Shown in pieces: positions 38,635 through 47,535 of a DNA stretch of 64,000 nt; positions within the stretch are counted from its first letter, which is position 1; every line of letters begins with the position of its first letter. Where the stretch lies: the NCBI GenBank assembly GCA_910576345.1, contig CAJTIT010000004.1, forward strand, positions 1 through 64,000, given 5' to 3'. Both the position numbers and the translations under genes were made by a program. The notes below the pieces were generated by a model, which saw nothing but the letters and a program-made list of their open reading frames with translations, made no database searches and was not told where the DNA came from. This DNA comes from Erysipelotrichales bacterium (GTDB lineage: Bacteria > Bacillota_I > Bacilli_A > Erysipelotrichales > Erysipelotrichaceae).

Positions 38635-40329
38635 ATGATACAAGAAGTTTACGAAAGATGGCTACATCATCCAAATTTGGATCCATCCTATAAAGAAGTG
38701 TTGGCCAATATGGATGAAAAAGAAAAACAGGACAGTTTTTATACGACAATTGCATTTGGTACTGCAGGAATGAGAGGTTTATTGGGGCCTGGAACCAATC
38801 GAATTAATCTGCATACGATTCGTAAAGCAAATGTTGGATTTGCACAATATATTTGTGAAAACGGAGAAGATGCAAAAAAACGTGGTGTAGCAATTGGATA
38901 TGATAATCGACATATGTCAAGAGAATTCGCTATGGACTCCGCAAAAGTATTGGCGACATTCGGCATTCGTTCCTATGTGTTTGAATCATTGCGTCCCACA
39001 CCTGAATTGTCCTTTGCGGTTCGTCATTTCAACTGCTTTGGTGGAATTATGGTTACTGCCAGTCACAATCCAAAAGAATACAATGGGTATAAACTCTATG
39101 ATGAAAAGGGTTGCCAGTTGGTGCCTGCACTCGCAGAACAGGTCATCGCAAAAGTAAATGCTGTAGAAGATGAACTGGGTATCACAGCAGATGTGAATGA
39201 AGAACAAGAAAAGCTGATTACTATGATTGGTAGCGACGTGGATGAAGTATATTATGAAAATGTTATAAGTATTCAGTTAAATCCGGATGTAGACAAAAAC
39301 AATGTGAAAATTGTATTCTCTCCGGAACATGGGACAGCCAATGTAGCGGTAAAAGCATTGTACGATCGATTGGGATATCAATATGTGGCGGTGGAAGAAC
39401 AATGTACACCAGATCCTGATTTTTCTAACACGCCGACACCAAATCCAGAAGAAAAAGGCGCTTATGAATTGGCATTGACGTATGCGAAAAAAGAACATGC
39501 GGATATTATTTTAGTTTGTGATCCGGATGCGGATCGTATGGGGGTAGGTGTATTGCACAATGATGAATATGTATTATTGACAGGAAATCAAAGTGGTTCT
39601 GTATTAATTGAATATATTTTGTCTCAGTTAAAGGCGAAAAATATGATGCCACCATCTCCTGTGATGTTCAATACCGTTGTGACAAGTGATTTAGGTGAAA
39701 AAATCGCTGCGAACTATGGAGTTGAAACAGAAAAAACACTGACCGGCTTTAAATTTATCGGTGAAAAAGTTGCGAAATATGAAGTGAATAATGAAAAGCA
39801 ATATGTGTTTGGTTATGAAGAAAGCTATGGTTCTTTGATCAAACCGTTTGTACGTGACAAAGATGCACCGCAGGCCTGCTTGATGTTGGCAGAGGCCGCA
39901 TGTTTCTACAAAGCGCAAGGAAAAACGCTTGTCGACGTTTTACATGGCTTATATGCCGAATTTGGCGCATACGAAGAAAGTCAGACATCGCTTTCATTGG
40001 CTGGACAGGAAGGTGCGCTACGCATTCAACAAATTTTAACGAATTTGCGTACCAGTGGTCTTCGTGAAATCGCAAATACGGCAGTTGTGCGTTTTGAAGA
40101 TTACAAGGAGTGTCGTATATTAGAAAATGGTGAAGAAAAAGCACTACGTGGTTTTACTAAATCAGATGTTTTGAAATACTATTTGTCTGATGGTAGCTGG
40201 ATCGCCGTTCGGCCAAGCGGCACAGAACCAAAATGTAAGTTCTATTACTGCATCAAAGGTGATACGATTGCGGATGCGAAGGCAAAAACGACAATGTATC
40301 AGAAAGCTGTTAATGATTTAATTCAATAA
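38635..40329 (+). CDS. phospho-sugar mutase (phosphoglucomutase/phosphomannomutase)
   Basis: The 564-residue enzyme of the alpha-D-phosphohexomutase family interconverts hexose 1- and 6-phosphates. Visible motifs are GTAGMRG near the start, the phosphoserine loop TASHNPKEYNGYK, the metal loop CDPDADRMGVG, the sugar-recognition GYEESYGSL and the phosphate-binding RPSGTEPKCKFYY near the C terminus. Length and motifs match the PgcA-type phosphoglucomutases of Firmicutes, which supply glucose 1-phosphate for glycolipids and cell-wall sugars. The start follows AGGAGG by ten bases. It is a single-gene unit with its own promoter and terminator. Specificity for glucose over mannose is inferred. Confidence 0.92.
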   Translation: MIQEVYERWLHHPNLDPSYKEVLANMDEKEKQDSFYTTIAFGTAGMRGLLGPGTNRINLHTIRKANVGFAQYICENGEDAKKRGVAIGYDNRHMSREFAMDSAKVLATFGIRSYVFESLRPTPELSFAVRHFNCFGGIMVTASHNPKEYNGYKLYDEKGCQLVPALAEQVIAKVNAVEDELGITADVNEEQEKLITMIGSDVDEVYYENVISIQLNPDVDKNNVKIVFSPEHGTANVAVKALYDRLGYQYVAVEEQCTPDPDFSNTPTPNPEEKGAYELALTYAKKEHADIILVCDPDADRMGVGVLHNDEYVLLTGNQSGSVLIEYILSQLKAKNMMPPSPVMFNTVVTSDLGEKIAANYGVETEKTLTGFKFIGEKVAKYEVNNEKQYVFGYEESYGSLIKPFVRDKDAPQACLMLAEAACFYKAQGKTLVDVLHGLYAEFGAYEESQTSLSLAGQEGALRIQQILTNLRTSGLREIANTAVVRFEDYKECRILENGEEKALRGFTKSDVLKYYLSDGSWIAVRPSGTEPKCKFYYCIKGDTIADAKAKTTMYQKAVNDLIQ

Positions 40330-40345
40330 TTGCCTTGTATTTCAT

Positions 40346-40386
40346 AAAGCATTTGGATGAATGAAAATCTGAATGCTTTTTTTCTT
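40346..40386 (+). terminator. intrinsic terminator of phosphoglucomutase gene
   Basis: Perfect stem aaagcatt / aatgcttt followed by a run of seven T. Confidence 0.82.
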
Positions 40387-40852
40387 TATGACCATAAATC
40401 ATTATATATTTTAAAGCTGACGGTATGAAAAAATATTGAATATGAAAACAAACATGAAATGTGCGAAACGGTACGATATCACTCATTTATTATGGAGTAG
40501 ACAATATTCTTGTCGTGCTTTGTAGAAAACGTCTTTCTGAATTATGATTACTTGATTTGGAATGTGCAAAATAATTGTCGCATATATAAATTATTGTAGG
40601 AACTTCCTTTTCTTGTCATGCTTGTTTGTTTATTTTTAAATGATGCTCATATCGGTAAGTATGGTAGAATGTGTATTTTTAAACGTATTTTCTATTACTT
40701 TATATAGTAAAAGATAAGAATATGTTTCATGTTTGTTTTCAAATATAAAGATATGAATAAGTATATAATTTCATATTTCAAATAGAATAAGAATATCATC
40801 TCTTAAACCGACCAATATCTTTAAATAAAACCAAATTTTATGTAAATAAACC
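40387..40852. other. AT-rich intergenic region upstream of the aldolase gene
   Basis: About 465 bases with no open frame of note. Several short A/T tracts are present. Nothing recognisable as an RNA gene or riboswitch was seen. Confidence 0.5.
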
Positions 40853-40881
40853 TTTTCAAATCAAGAAAAATGCAGTACACT
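40853..40881 (+). promoter_or_regulatory. predicted aldolase promoter
   Basis: TTTTCA at 40853-40858 and TACACT at 40876-40881 with 17 bases between, 14 bases ahead of AAAGGAGG. Confidence 0.5.
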
Positions 40882-40908
40882 AATCATAGTATGAAAGGAG
40901 GAATTATG

Positions 40909-41775
40909 ATGGCATTGGTATCTGCAACTGAAATGATTAACAAGGCACATGCTGGTCATTATGCGGTTGGTGCATTCAACATCAACAACATGGAATGGAC
41001 AAAAGCAATCCTGTTGGCTGCGGAAGAAGCAAAATCACCAGTTATGTTGGGAGTTTCTGAAGGAGCCGGAAAATATATGTGCGGATTCAAAAACGTTGTC
41101 GCGATGGTAAGAGAAATTCACGATTTCTTAGGTATTAGCGTTCCTGTGGCACTGCATTTGGATCATGGTACATATGAAGGGGCGAAAGCATGTATTGCGG
41201 CCGGATTCACATCTGTTATGTTTGACGGATCTCATTATCCATTTGAAGAAAATCTGGAAAAATCCAAAGAAATGATTGCTTTGGCACATGAGAAAGGATG
41301 TTCTATCGAATGTGAAGTAGGAGGCATCGGCGGAGAAGAAGACGGTGTTACTTCTATGGGAGAACTCGCAGACCCTAATGAATGTGCAACAATCGCAGGC
41401 CTTGGAGTTGACTTCCTGGCTGCCGGTATTGGAAATATTCATGGAAAATATCCAGCGGATTGGGCAGGATTGAATTTTGACCGTTTGGAAGAAATTCAGA
41501 AAGTCACAAATGGAAAGCCTTTGGTTCTCCATGGTGGTTCCGGTATCCCTTCTGATCAAATCGCAAAAGCGATTTCTTTGGGCGTTTCCAAAATCAATGT
41601 AAATACTGAACTGCAGCTGGAATTTGCGGCAGCGACCAGAAAATATATTGAAGCCGGAAAAGACCAAGAAGGAAAAGGATATGATCCACGTAAATTGCTG
41701 AAACCGGGCGCTGACGCAATTCAAGCAAAAGTCATCGCTATGATGAAAGAATTCGGTTCAGCCGGTAAAGCATAG
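40909..41775 (+). CDS. fba: class II fructose-1,6-bisphosphate aldolase
   Basis: The 288-residue zinc enzyme cleaves fructose 1,6-bisphosphate to dihydroxyacetone phosphate and glyceraldehyde 3-phosphate in glycolysis. Motifs include GHYAVGAFNINNMEW, the zinc and catalytic region ALHLDHGTYE, FDGSHYPFEEN, the zinc histidine in GNIHGKYP, LHGGSGIPSDQI and VSKINVNTELQ. The ATG at 40909 (MALVSATEM) lies seven bases after AAGGAGG and matches the family start; ATG 40906 is too close and the earlier frame extension has no ribosome site. FDGSHYPFEEN favours fructose over tagatose aldolases, but the family includes GatY/KbaY, which would be the partner of the GatZ-type protein at 4870-6183. Confidence 0.9.
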   Translation: MALVSATEMINKAHAGHYAVGAFNINNMEWTKAILLAAEEAKSPVMLGVSEGAGKYMCGFKNVVAMVREIHDFLGISVPVALHLDHGTYEGAKACIAAGFTSVMFDGSHYPFEENLEKSKEMIALAHEKGCSIECEVGGIGGEEDGVTSMGELADPNECATIAGLGVDFLAAGIGNIHGKYPADWAGLNFDRLEEIQKVTNGKPLVLHGGSGIPSDQIAKAISLGVSKINVNTELQLEFAAATRKYIEAGKDQEGKGYDPRKLLKPGADAIQAKVIAMMKEFGSAGKA

Positions 41776-41912
41776 AATCTACCTTATAACATGAGAATAC
41801 ATTTCTCAAAACTTTTCTAATATGAAATTACCTTTTCAAATCTAACTAAGTTTGTATAATACATTACTTTATTCAAAATTCGCGCTTATCTAAGCGCATA
41901 AGGAAAATCATA

Positions 41913-41950
41913 AAGCAGGCTGCTAACCTCAACAAGCAGCTTGTTTTTTT
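41913..41950 (+). terminator. intrinsic terminator of the aldolase gene
   Basis: Stem gctgct / agcagc with flanking partial pairing, followed by TTGTTTTTTT. It overlaps the last bases of the convergent membrane-protein gene. Confidence 0.75.
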
Positions 41951-43451
41951 AATGAATTTCATAATAATGTGTAGTTAAAAGACTTTCTCCTAAGGCGATA
42001 AACAAAAACAATAAAGGCGTTGTGATTGGCTGATTGATGCTGCAACATGCTTGTACACCATGCGCAATCAATATGCTCAAAAGTATCGTTGCCGTATCGC
42101 TTTTGTTTCGAAATAAACGAACCATTGCACTGACATAGAAAATCAGATAGGAAATTAAGCCAAACAGACCGCTTGTCATCAGATATTGCAGATATTCATT
42201 ATGCGCATTGTCGAAGTAGATACTGTCTTGTACCGCTACCATTTGCCCCATGAGAATGCGAACGCTGTCCAAACCGTAACCGAATAATTTCTGAAACAGT
42301 GAAAAATCATGCCAATAAAGATAAGACAATGATTTCCAAGCAAATCCTCGTCTGGAACCCCAAGCATCGTCAAAGTGCAAATAGCCGGACAGATTACCTA
42401 AATTCATATCCGTATTTACAAAAGAAACGTATAAAAACAGAATGAGCAAGCAAATCAAGCATAAGCTGATAAAATATACAATATGTTTTCGGATGCGCAG
42501 ATAGACCCTTTTTTCATATATGTGATGTCGATGATAGAGATATAGGAACAGATGTAAACACAAACAAATTGCCGGAATAAAGCTGTATATAATCGAAGAA
42601 AAACCGATGTAGGTGCGCATGGGAATTATTTTTGAACACAGCCCAAGTACCACAGCACAACCGTTACCAAACATCAAAACTTCAAGGAAACGCTGTAACC
42701 GTTGATGATCCAAACAATTTTGATACCAGTGAAACAACAGAAAAGCGCTGATACCTAAATAAGCGCTGTCGATATTGGCGATATACAGTCCAATGAAACC
42801 GGAACAGACGCATAAAGCATAACAATATCGTTGTTGATACGTATGGGATGTTTGATAAAGAACACAGCTGATTGGAAGAAAAAAGCACATCAAGTGTGCA
42901 AAAAAAGTCACATTGCCCGTGGTAGAGAGATAACGATATGCGATCGTGACATCCAATTCTTTGAAAATGCCAAATACATCCCATCCGCAAAAATTGCACA
43001 TGCCTAAGCCAATGACAATGAAGCAGCTATACAGAAAAACAGAAAGGATGGATGAAATCGATGGTAGAAATCTAGTAACCATCAGATACATGCAACCAAT
43101 CGTGAATGTGAAAATCAAACCACATCCTCTTCCGTATGTACCCCATATGCTTTCATATGGATAAGGACTGCATATGGTGGTAATGACATGACAAGCACTT
43201 AAAATATATATGGACCAATCGCAAATCGATTTTGGATAAAATATGGAAAAACAAATTTTCTGTTTTAAACATAAGCAGGAAATAAAAAGAATACATAATG
43301 TTCCATAGGTCAAAAATAGAAAACACTGATACTTACTTGCAGTGATATCAAAATAACCATCATGGAAATAAAAAAGAAAGATAGAAACCATAAGCGCCGC
43401 ATAAATTTGTACGATTTTAGATAAAAAATCATTGATTTTATACTGTTTCAT
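41949..43451 (-). CDS. O-antigen ligase-like polytopic membrane protein
   Basis: The 500-residue protein has about eleven or twelve membrane helices and a large loop near the C-terminal third, with the pattern of the Wzy/WaaL (O-antigen ligase) superfamily: GSRRGFAWKSLSY, a loop with GYGLDSVRILMG, then DNAHNEYLQYLMTSGLFGLISY, where the histidine and glutamate of NAHNEYL are the family hallmark. In Firmicutes such proteins polymerise or transfer surface polysaccharides or lipid-linked glycans. No glycosyltransferase cluster surrounds it, so its substrate is unknown. The start follows GAGGAAAGGA. It is rich in cysteine for a membrane protein. Confidence 0.8.
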   Translation of the reverse strand: MKQYKINDFLSKIVQIYAALMVSIFLFYFHDGYFDITASKYQCFLFLTYGTLCILFISCLCLKQKICFSIFYPKSICDWSIYILSACHVITTICSPYPYESIWGTYGRGCGLIFTFTIGCMYLMVTRFLPSISSILSVFLYSCFIVIGLGMCNFCGWDVFGIFKELDVTIAYRYLSTTGNVTFFAHLMCFFLPISCVLYQTSHTYQQRYCYALCVCSGFIGLYIANIDSAYLGISAFLLFHWYQNCLDHQRLQRFLEVLMFGNGCAVVLGLCSKIIPMRTYIGFSSIIYSFIPAICLCLHLFLYLYHRHHIYEKRVYLRIRKHIVYFISLCLICLLILFLYVSFVNTDMNLGNLSGYLHFDDAWGSRRGFAWKSLSYLYWHDFSLFQKLFGYGLDSVRILMGQMVAVQDSIYFDNAHNEYLQYLMTSGLFGLISYLIFYVSAMVRLFRNKSDTATILLSILIAHGVQACCSINQPITTPLLFLFIALGESLLTTHYYEIH

Positions 43452-43558
43452 AGATTTTCCTTTCCTCTCATATTCTTCTTATAAGTGAAAAAAGATAACA
43501 AAATATGAGATATCATTAAAAAATTACAAAATTTTTTTAAAAAATTATGCAAAAACTA

Positions 43559-43587
43559 TTGCATTTTACACAATTATAATTTATAAT
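43559..43587 (+). promoter_or_regulatory. cold-shock gene promoter
   Basis: TTGCAT at 43559-43564, 17 bases, consensus TATAAT at 43582-43587. Confidence 0.65.
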
Positions 43588-43634
43588 GTGCACATGCATT
43601 GGATAAAACAAGCATAGAAAGGTATAGGATTCAA

Positions 43635-43832
43635 ATGAAAGGCAAAGTTAAGATGTTTAATCAAGAGAAAGGATACGGATTCATTAAGAATGAAGACGGA
43701 CAAGATATTTTCTTCCATTTCTCACAATTGGTTATGGAAGGTTTCAAAACTATTGAAAATGATGCTGATGTAGAATTTGAACTGGTTGAAACTGAACGTG
43801 GCCCACAGGCACAAAATATTGTGAAACTGTAA
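43635..43832 (+). CDS. CspA-family cold-shock protein
   Basis: The 65-residue single-domain protein binds single-stranded RNA and DNA. RNP1 (GYGFIKNE) and RNP2 (DIFFHFSQL) are intact, and the start MKGKVKMFNQEKG is typical. The ATG at 43635 is chosen from the family start and AGGAT upstream; a longer in-frame extension from 43599 is not needed. The gene has its own promoter, a leader of about 40 bases and a strong terminator, so it is monocistronic. Chromosomes of this type usually hold several paralogues. Confidence 0.93.
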   Translation: MKGKVKMFNQEKGYGFIKNEDGQDIFFHFSQLVMEGFKTIENDADVEFELVETERGPQAQNIVKL

Positions 43833-43842
43833 AATGAAGAAG

Positions 43843-43867
43843 GTGAGGCAATCGCTTCACTTTTTTT
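43843..43867 (+). terminator. intrinsic terminator of the cold-shock gene
   Basis: Stem gtgaggc / gcttcac (one G-T wobble) with loop aatc, followed by seven T. Confidence 0.85.
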
Positions 43868-43927
43868 ATACCCTTAACATTATAAAGGAAAACAAACTAA
43901 ATGAAAAGATGTCCATTCAGACATCTT

Positions 43928-44254
43928 CTATAAATCATTGTTGTTCATCATGTCCATGCGACGATATACATCCATGAATTCATGACATAGCAGTTTGAAG
44001 GTTTCAGCACTCATCAGCTGATCTTCCGCATGTATGAGCAGAATGTTGATTTCTGTTTGATGGTTTACATTCATTTCCAATAACTGTGCATGAGCGCGAT
44101 GGCCTTTCGCAAAACACGCATTGCCTTCTTTTAGCAGATGATTGCACGATTCATAATTGCCTGCTTTTGCTTCTTGGATGGCTTCGATATATTTGCTTCT
44201 GGCTGTTCCAACATCCGTAATGATTTGCAGGCATAACATTTGCTCGTCTTTCAT
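43928..44254 (-). CDS. PTS lactose/cellobiose-family IIA component
   Basis: The 108-residue phosphocarrier belongs to the helical PTS IIA family of lactose and cellobiose systems. It takes phosphate from HPr on the histidine in LLIHAEDQLMSAE and passes it to IIB. AKAGNYESCNHLLKEGN and the helix HRAHAQLLEM match the family. The ATG at 44254 overlaps the IIB stop as ATGA, and GGAGTGGAG precedes it. The family usually sits with a IIC permease; none is nearby, so the sugar is unknown. Confidence 0.85.
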   Translation of the reverse strand: MKDEQMLCLQIITDVGTARSKYIEAIQEAKAGNYESCNHLLKEGNACFAKGHRAHAQLLEMNVNHQTEINILLIHAEDQLMSAETFKLLCHEFMDVYRRMDMMNNNDL

Positions 44255-44553
44255 ACTCCACTCCATGCGTTAACGGCTATTTCTAACGCTTGTGCGCCAT
44301 CCAAACTGCCAAATGTACGCATGTCCAATACGCGTACCGGTTTGTCATTCGCAAGCATTTGTACCTTGTCAAGCAGATAACGCAGTTGGGGACCAAGTAA
44401 TATCACGTCCGCTTTGTTGATTTCTTGGTTGCTTTCATGAGAACTGCAGCTCCAGATGTTTGCCTGCATATTCATTTTTGACGCATGTTCACGCATTTTC
44501 TGGACAAGAAACGTAGTGGAAATTCCTGCTGTGCATAACAATAATATGTTCAT
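44251..44553 (-). CDS. PTS cellobiose-family IIB component
   Basis: The 100-residue protein has the CelA/ChbB fold. The phosphocysteine is in the first loop, LLLCTAGISTTFLV (residue 7). DVILLGPQLRYLLD and VRVLDMRTFGSLDGAQAL match the family. It is first in a two-gene unit with IIA. The start follows AAGGAGAG. With no IIC permease adjacent, it may serve a distant permease or a regulatory role. Confidence 0.87.
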   Translation of the reverse strand: MNILLLCTAGISTTFLVQKMREHASKMNMQANIWSCSSHESNQEINKADVILLGPQLRYLLDKVQMLANDKPVRVLDMRTFGSLDGAQALEIAVNAWSGV

Positions 44554-44681
44554 TTCATGGCTCTCCTTTCTGTTTGTTTTGTTCTGCCTTTATTTAAACA
44601 TGTTTTTCAAAAAGTTTCCATGTTTTTTTGTAAAAATTGCTAGAAATTATATGAGATTATCGATCGTGATGAGTAGTATAT

Positions 44682-44709
44682 AAAAACAGTCCAACGTTGA
44701 TTGGACTGT
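44682..44709 (-). terminator. intrinsic terminator of the GH13-like gene
   Basis: Perfect 9-bp stem acagtccaa / ttggactgt followed on the minus strand by TTTTT, seven bases after the stop codon. Confidence 0.85.
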
Positions 44710-44716
44710 GCCTTTC

Positions 44717-46711
44717 TTATTGCTTTGTGATTTCCAAACATTTCACTTCTCCGGGTTCAAATAATAACGGAATATTGTGAAATGCGTCATATTTTACATC
44801 TTGAATGAAAGGATTGTGGCTGGAATAGATTTGACGAATATTCCGCCACACAAACGGAAGTTTTTCCAGCATGTTTTCTGTATGTATGTTTAACGAACGC
44901 TGTGTATGTACATTGACATTGCATACGACAAGAAGCGCTTTGTCTTCTTCCATGTAAGTGAATCCAATCCCATCATCTTTTGGATCGTCAAACCAGACGG
45001 GGACGCAATGTTTTAAATCTGTAATGGCGTGGATGTATTTATTGCGAATGGCGCTGAATTGTTCCAGTTGATTGATAAGAATATGATGGTCTTTTCTTGT
45101 GTAACTGTAATAGCTGATATCGAGAAGACTTTGACGATACAGACGTGCATCTTCTATGTTTTGCGCTTCTAAAAACCGATGATCACAATATGGGGATAAT
45201 TGTTGCGGATGACGCTCCAAAGAAAGCTGTCCGCTTGCTAAATATGGCACGGTTTGCGGCAAGAACAGATTCATGAACATGAATAATTTTGCCAGCGTTT
45301 CATTTCCTTCATATTGTGTGATTCTAGGTGTATCACGAAATTCACTTGCGGCAAGAACAGAGATTGGCGCTGTATATCTGGAATATGCGAAATTATGATA
45401 GGTGTAATTACGAATGTCGTGTATGGAGTATGCACTGGCACCGCTTATCATATCTACGCCGATTTTGAGCCAAGATTTTGCCTGATCCTCTAGCGTTTCT
45501 TCAACAATGATTGCCGCATGGCGATTATGTTTACGAAGTGTATGAATGGCTTCTTTTAAAAGTTCTCTTGGATAATGATATGCTTCGCTGATATAGAAAC
45601 CGTCAAAATTGAAATCCTTGATCCATGCAGTTGCGGATGTGACGATCATTTCCCAAACATCAGCTTTGCGTTGTTGCCCACAAAACAAATCCGGGCGCAT
45701 CGTATCCTGAAGCAGATAGGGTGCCTGATCACATGGTTGGTCTTCAAAAAAACGAAGCAATGTGGTTTCTGTTTGGATTGGTAATTCTGCATTGATAACA
45801 TCAGAGAATGTCGGTGCGCTTGTGCAGTGAAACTGTGTTTCTATCTGTGATAGATAATCCAATGATTTTGGTTTCTTTTTATGGTTTTTCGTTTCGGGGT
45901 GTGTTACAAATTTTGATAGATGCTGCTTTGTCTCTTTTGATTCATAAAGAATGTCACAGGCATTGGTATTGGGAATGCAGTGAAATGGCAGTTTTTCATT
46001 TTTTGGCGGATGATAGTTTGCTTCTTCTTCTTTTCTAATCCAATAAAACCAGTCAGGATGATCCCACAAGAGAAGATTGTTTCTGCCCATTCTTGCGGAT
46101 GGAAATTCTCCTAATACATGCATATGCAGACGATGGGCAACATCGATGAACAGTTGAAATTGTTGTTCTGCGCTCATGCTCTCCAGCAGCGGATCTCTTA
46201 ATTCTTCATTGATTTTTAAAGGATGGAGAATGGCGTGGGGATCGCTGAAATCATGCGGCGTGCGTGATGTATCGAGTGCAAGATAATGATGAAGGATCAA
46301 AGTGGTAATCCCGGCACGTTTTAACAGCGGCAATAAGATGATGGCTTTTAAAAATGTTCCCTGTTCACAGAGTGCATATAAATCGCTTTGTTCCAAATGT
46401 TCACTGCGATCATGATCCCAACCGGAGAATGTTTTCAGATCCAAATCGTACAGTATTTCACTTTTGATCCAGTTTCCTTGTTTTCCTTGGTCTTTTTTGC
46501 GTTTTGCAAGTTTACGCATTTGTCTATCCACAGAGTTAAGCGCAAATGCATAAAAATCATATGGATCGACGATCATTTCATTGTTTTTTAAGCAAATGCC
46601 TTTTTCATATCCAAAGGTGTTCCAAGTTTGCGGAATTGTATAATTATAAACAATGGATGTTTGATTCTGCTTTTTTTTCAATCGCTTTGCGATTTCGTTC
46701 AAATCATTCAT
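44717..46711 (-). CDS. GH13-like alpha-amylase-family protein, apparently lacking the nucleophile
   Basis: The 664-residue protein has an alpha-amylase-type barrel with a long insertion and a C-terminal beta domain (ALLVVCNVNVHTQRSL ... FEPGEVKCLEI). The general-acid strand (AAIIVEETLED) and the third catalytic region (ASEFRDTPRIT, resembling ENHDTPR) can be aligned. In the nucleophile strand, where FRxD is expected, the protein reads FDGFYISEAYH, so the Asp seems replaced by Ser. It may be a catalytically altered or inactive relative. The ATG at 46711 follows AGGAGGAG by seven bases; the frame opens eight codons earlier without a ribosome site. It has no signal peptide and should be cytosolic. 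Substrate unknown. Confidence 0.7.
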   Translation of the reverse strand: MNDLNEIAKRLKKKQNQTSIVYNYTIPQTWNTFGYEKGICLKNNEMIVDPYDFYAFALNSVDRQMRKLAKRKKDQGKQGNWIKSEILYDLDLKTFSGWDHDRSEHLEQSDLYALCEQGTFLKAIILLPLLKRAGITTLILHHYLALDTSRTPHDFSDPHAILHPLKINEELRDPLLESMSAEQQFQLFIDVAHRLHMHVLGEFPSARMGRNNLLLWDHPDWFYWIRKEEEANYHPPKNEKLPFHCIPNTNACDILYESKETKQHLSKFVTHPETKNHKKKPKSLDYLSQIETQFHCTSAPTFSDVINAELPIQTETTLLRFFEDQPCDQAPYLLQDTMRPDLFCGQQRKADVWEMIVTSATAWIKDFNFDGFYISEAYHYPRELLKEAIHTLRKHNRHAAIIVEETLEDQAKSWLKIGVDMISGASAYSIHDIRNYTYHNFAYSRYTAPISVLAASEFRDTPRITQYEGNETLAKLFMFMNLFLPQTVPYLASGQLSLERHPQQLSPYCDHRFLEAQNIEDARLYRQSLLDISYYSYTRKDHHILINQLEQFSAIRNKYIHAITDLKHCVPVWFDDPKDDGIGFTYMEEDKALLVVCNVNVHTQRSLNIHTENMLEKLPFVWRNIRQIYSSHNPFIQDVKYDAFHNIPLLFEPGEVKCLEITKQ

Positions 46712-46878
46712 GTGATAACTCCTCCTCATTACCATAATTGTCTATGAACGCTGAGAAAAAGTCAATAAAAAGATGTGTTTTTATAAAATTAAAATTTTCT
46801 TGACGGAATGGATAAAAATATAGTGAACGCTCTGATTTTTATGGTACAATGTATTCATGTGTAAAGAAGGTATGTAAA

Positions 46879-47535
46879 ATGAATTGGGAGATGTTTTTTG
46901 AACAAGAAAAGAAACAGGCGTATTATCAAAATCTTATGAAATTTTTGGATCATGCATATGAAGAACGTGTTATATATCCGCCCAAAGATGATTTGTTTTC
47001 TGCTTTTTCTTATTGCCCGTATGAAACGGTGAAAGTAGTGATATTGGGTCAAGATCCATATCATCAACAAAATCAGGCGCATGGTCTTTCGTTTTCGGTT
47101 AGAAAGGGCGTCAAGATACCACCAAGTCTTCGCAATATCTATAAGGAGTTAAACAGTGATTTGGGCATTGTGGCTCCTACGCATGGCTGTTTGATTGATT
47201 GGGCGAAACAGGGTGTGTTTATGATCAATGCCATCATGAGTGTGGAAGAAGGAAAAGCTGGCAGTCACAGAAAAAAAGGATGGGAAACGTTCAGCGATCA
47301 TGTGATGGATGTGCTGAATGCACATGTGGAACCCATTGTATTTGTGTTTTGGGGTAATTGGGCAAAAGAAAAGGCTAGCCGGATCACCAATCCCAAACAT
47401 ATGGTTTTGTGTTCGGCACATCCTTCTCCGTTGTCAGCGTTTCAAGGATTTTTTGGATCCAAGCCGTTTTCTAAAATCAATGCGTTTTTAAAGGAACATC
47501 AACGTGATGAAATAGATTGGAGACTTTTTGAATGA
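46879..47535 (+). CDS. ung: uracil-DNA glycosylase
   Basis: The 218-residue family 1 enzyme removes uracil from DNA. The water-activating motif VILGQDPYHQQNQAHGLSFSV, the proline-rich PPSLRNIYKEL, the uracil-binding MINAIMSV (LLN in most members) and the minor-groove loop CSAHPSPLSAFQGFFG are all present. The ATG at 46879 (MNWEMFF) follows AGAAGG; the frame is open ten codons further but without a better site. Its stop overlaps the folC start as ATGA, so the two are co-transcribed. Confidence 0.95.
   Translation: MNWEMFFEQEKKQAYYQNLMKFLDHAYEERVIYPPKDDLFSAFSYCPYETVKVVILGQDPYHQQNQAHGLSFSVRKGVKIPPSLRNIYKELNSDLGIVAPTHGCLIDWAKQGVFMINAIMSVEEGKAGSHRKKGWETFSDHVMDVLNAHVEPIVFVFWGNWAKEKASRITNPKHMVLCSAHPSPLSAFQGFFGSKPFSKINAFLKEHQRDEIDWRLFE

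Noticed and set aside
40387-40852. A riboswitch in the long region before the aldolase gene
   Set aside because: The promoter sits close to the gene, and no conserved aptamer pattern was visible in the AT-rich stretch.
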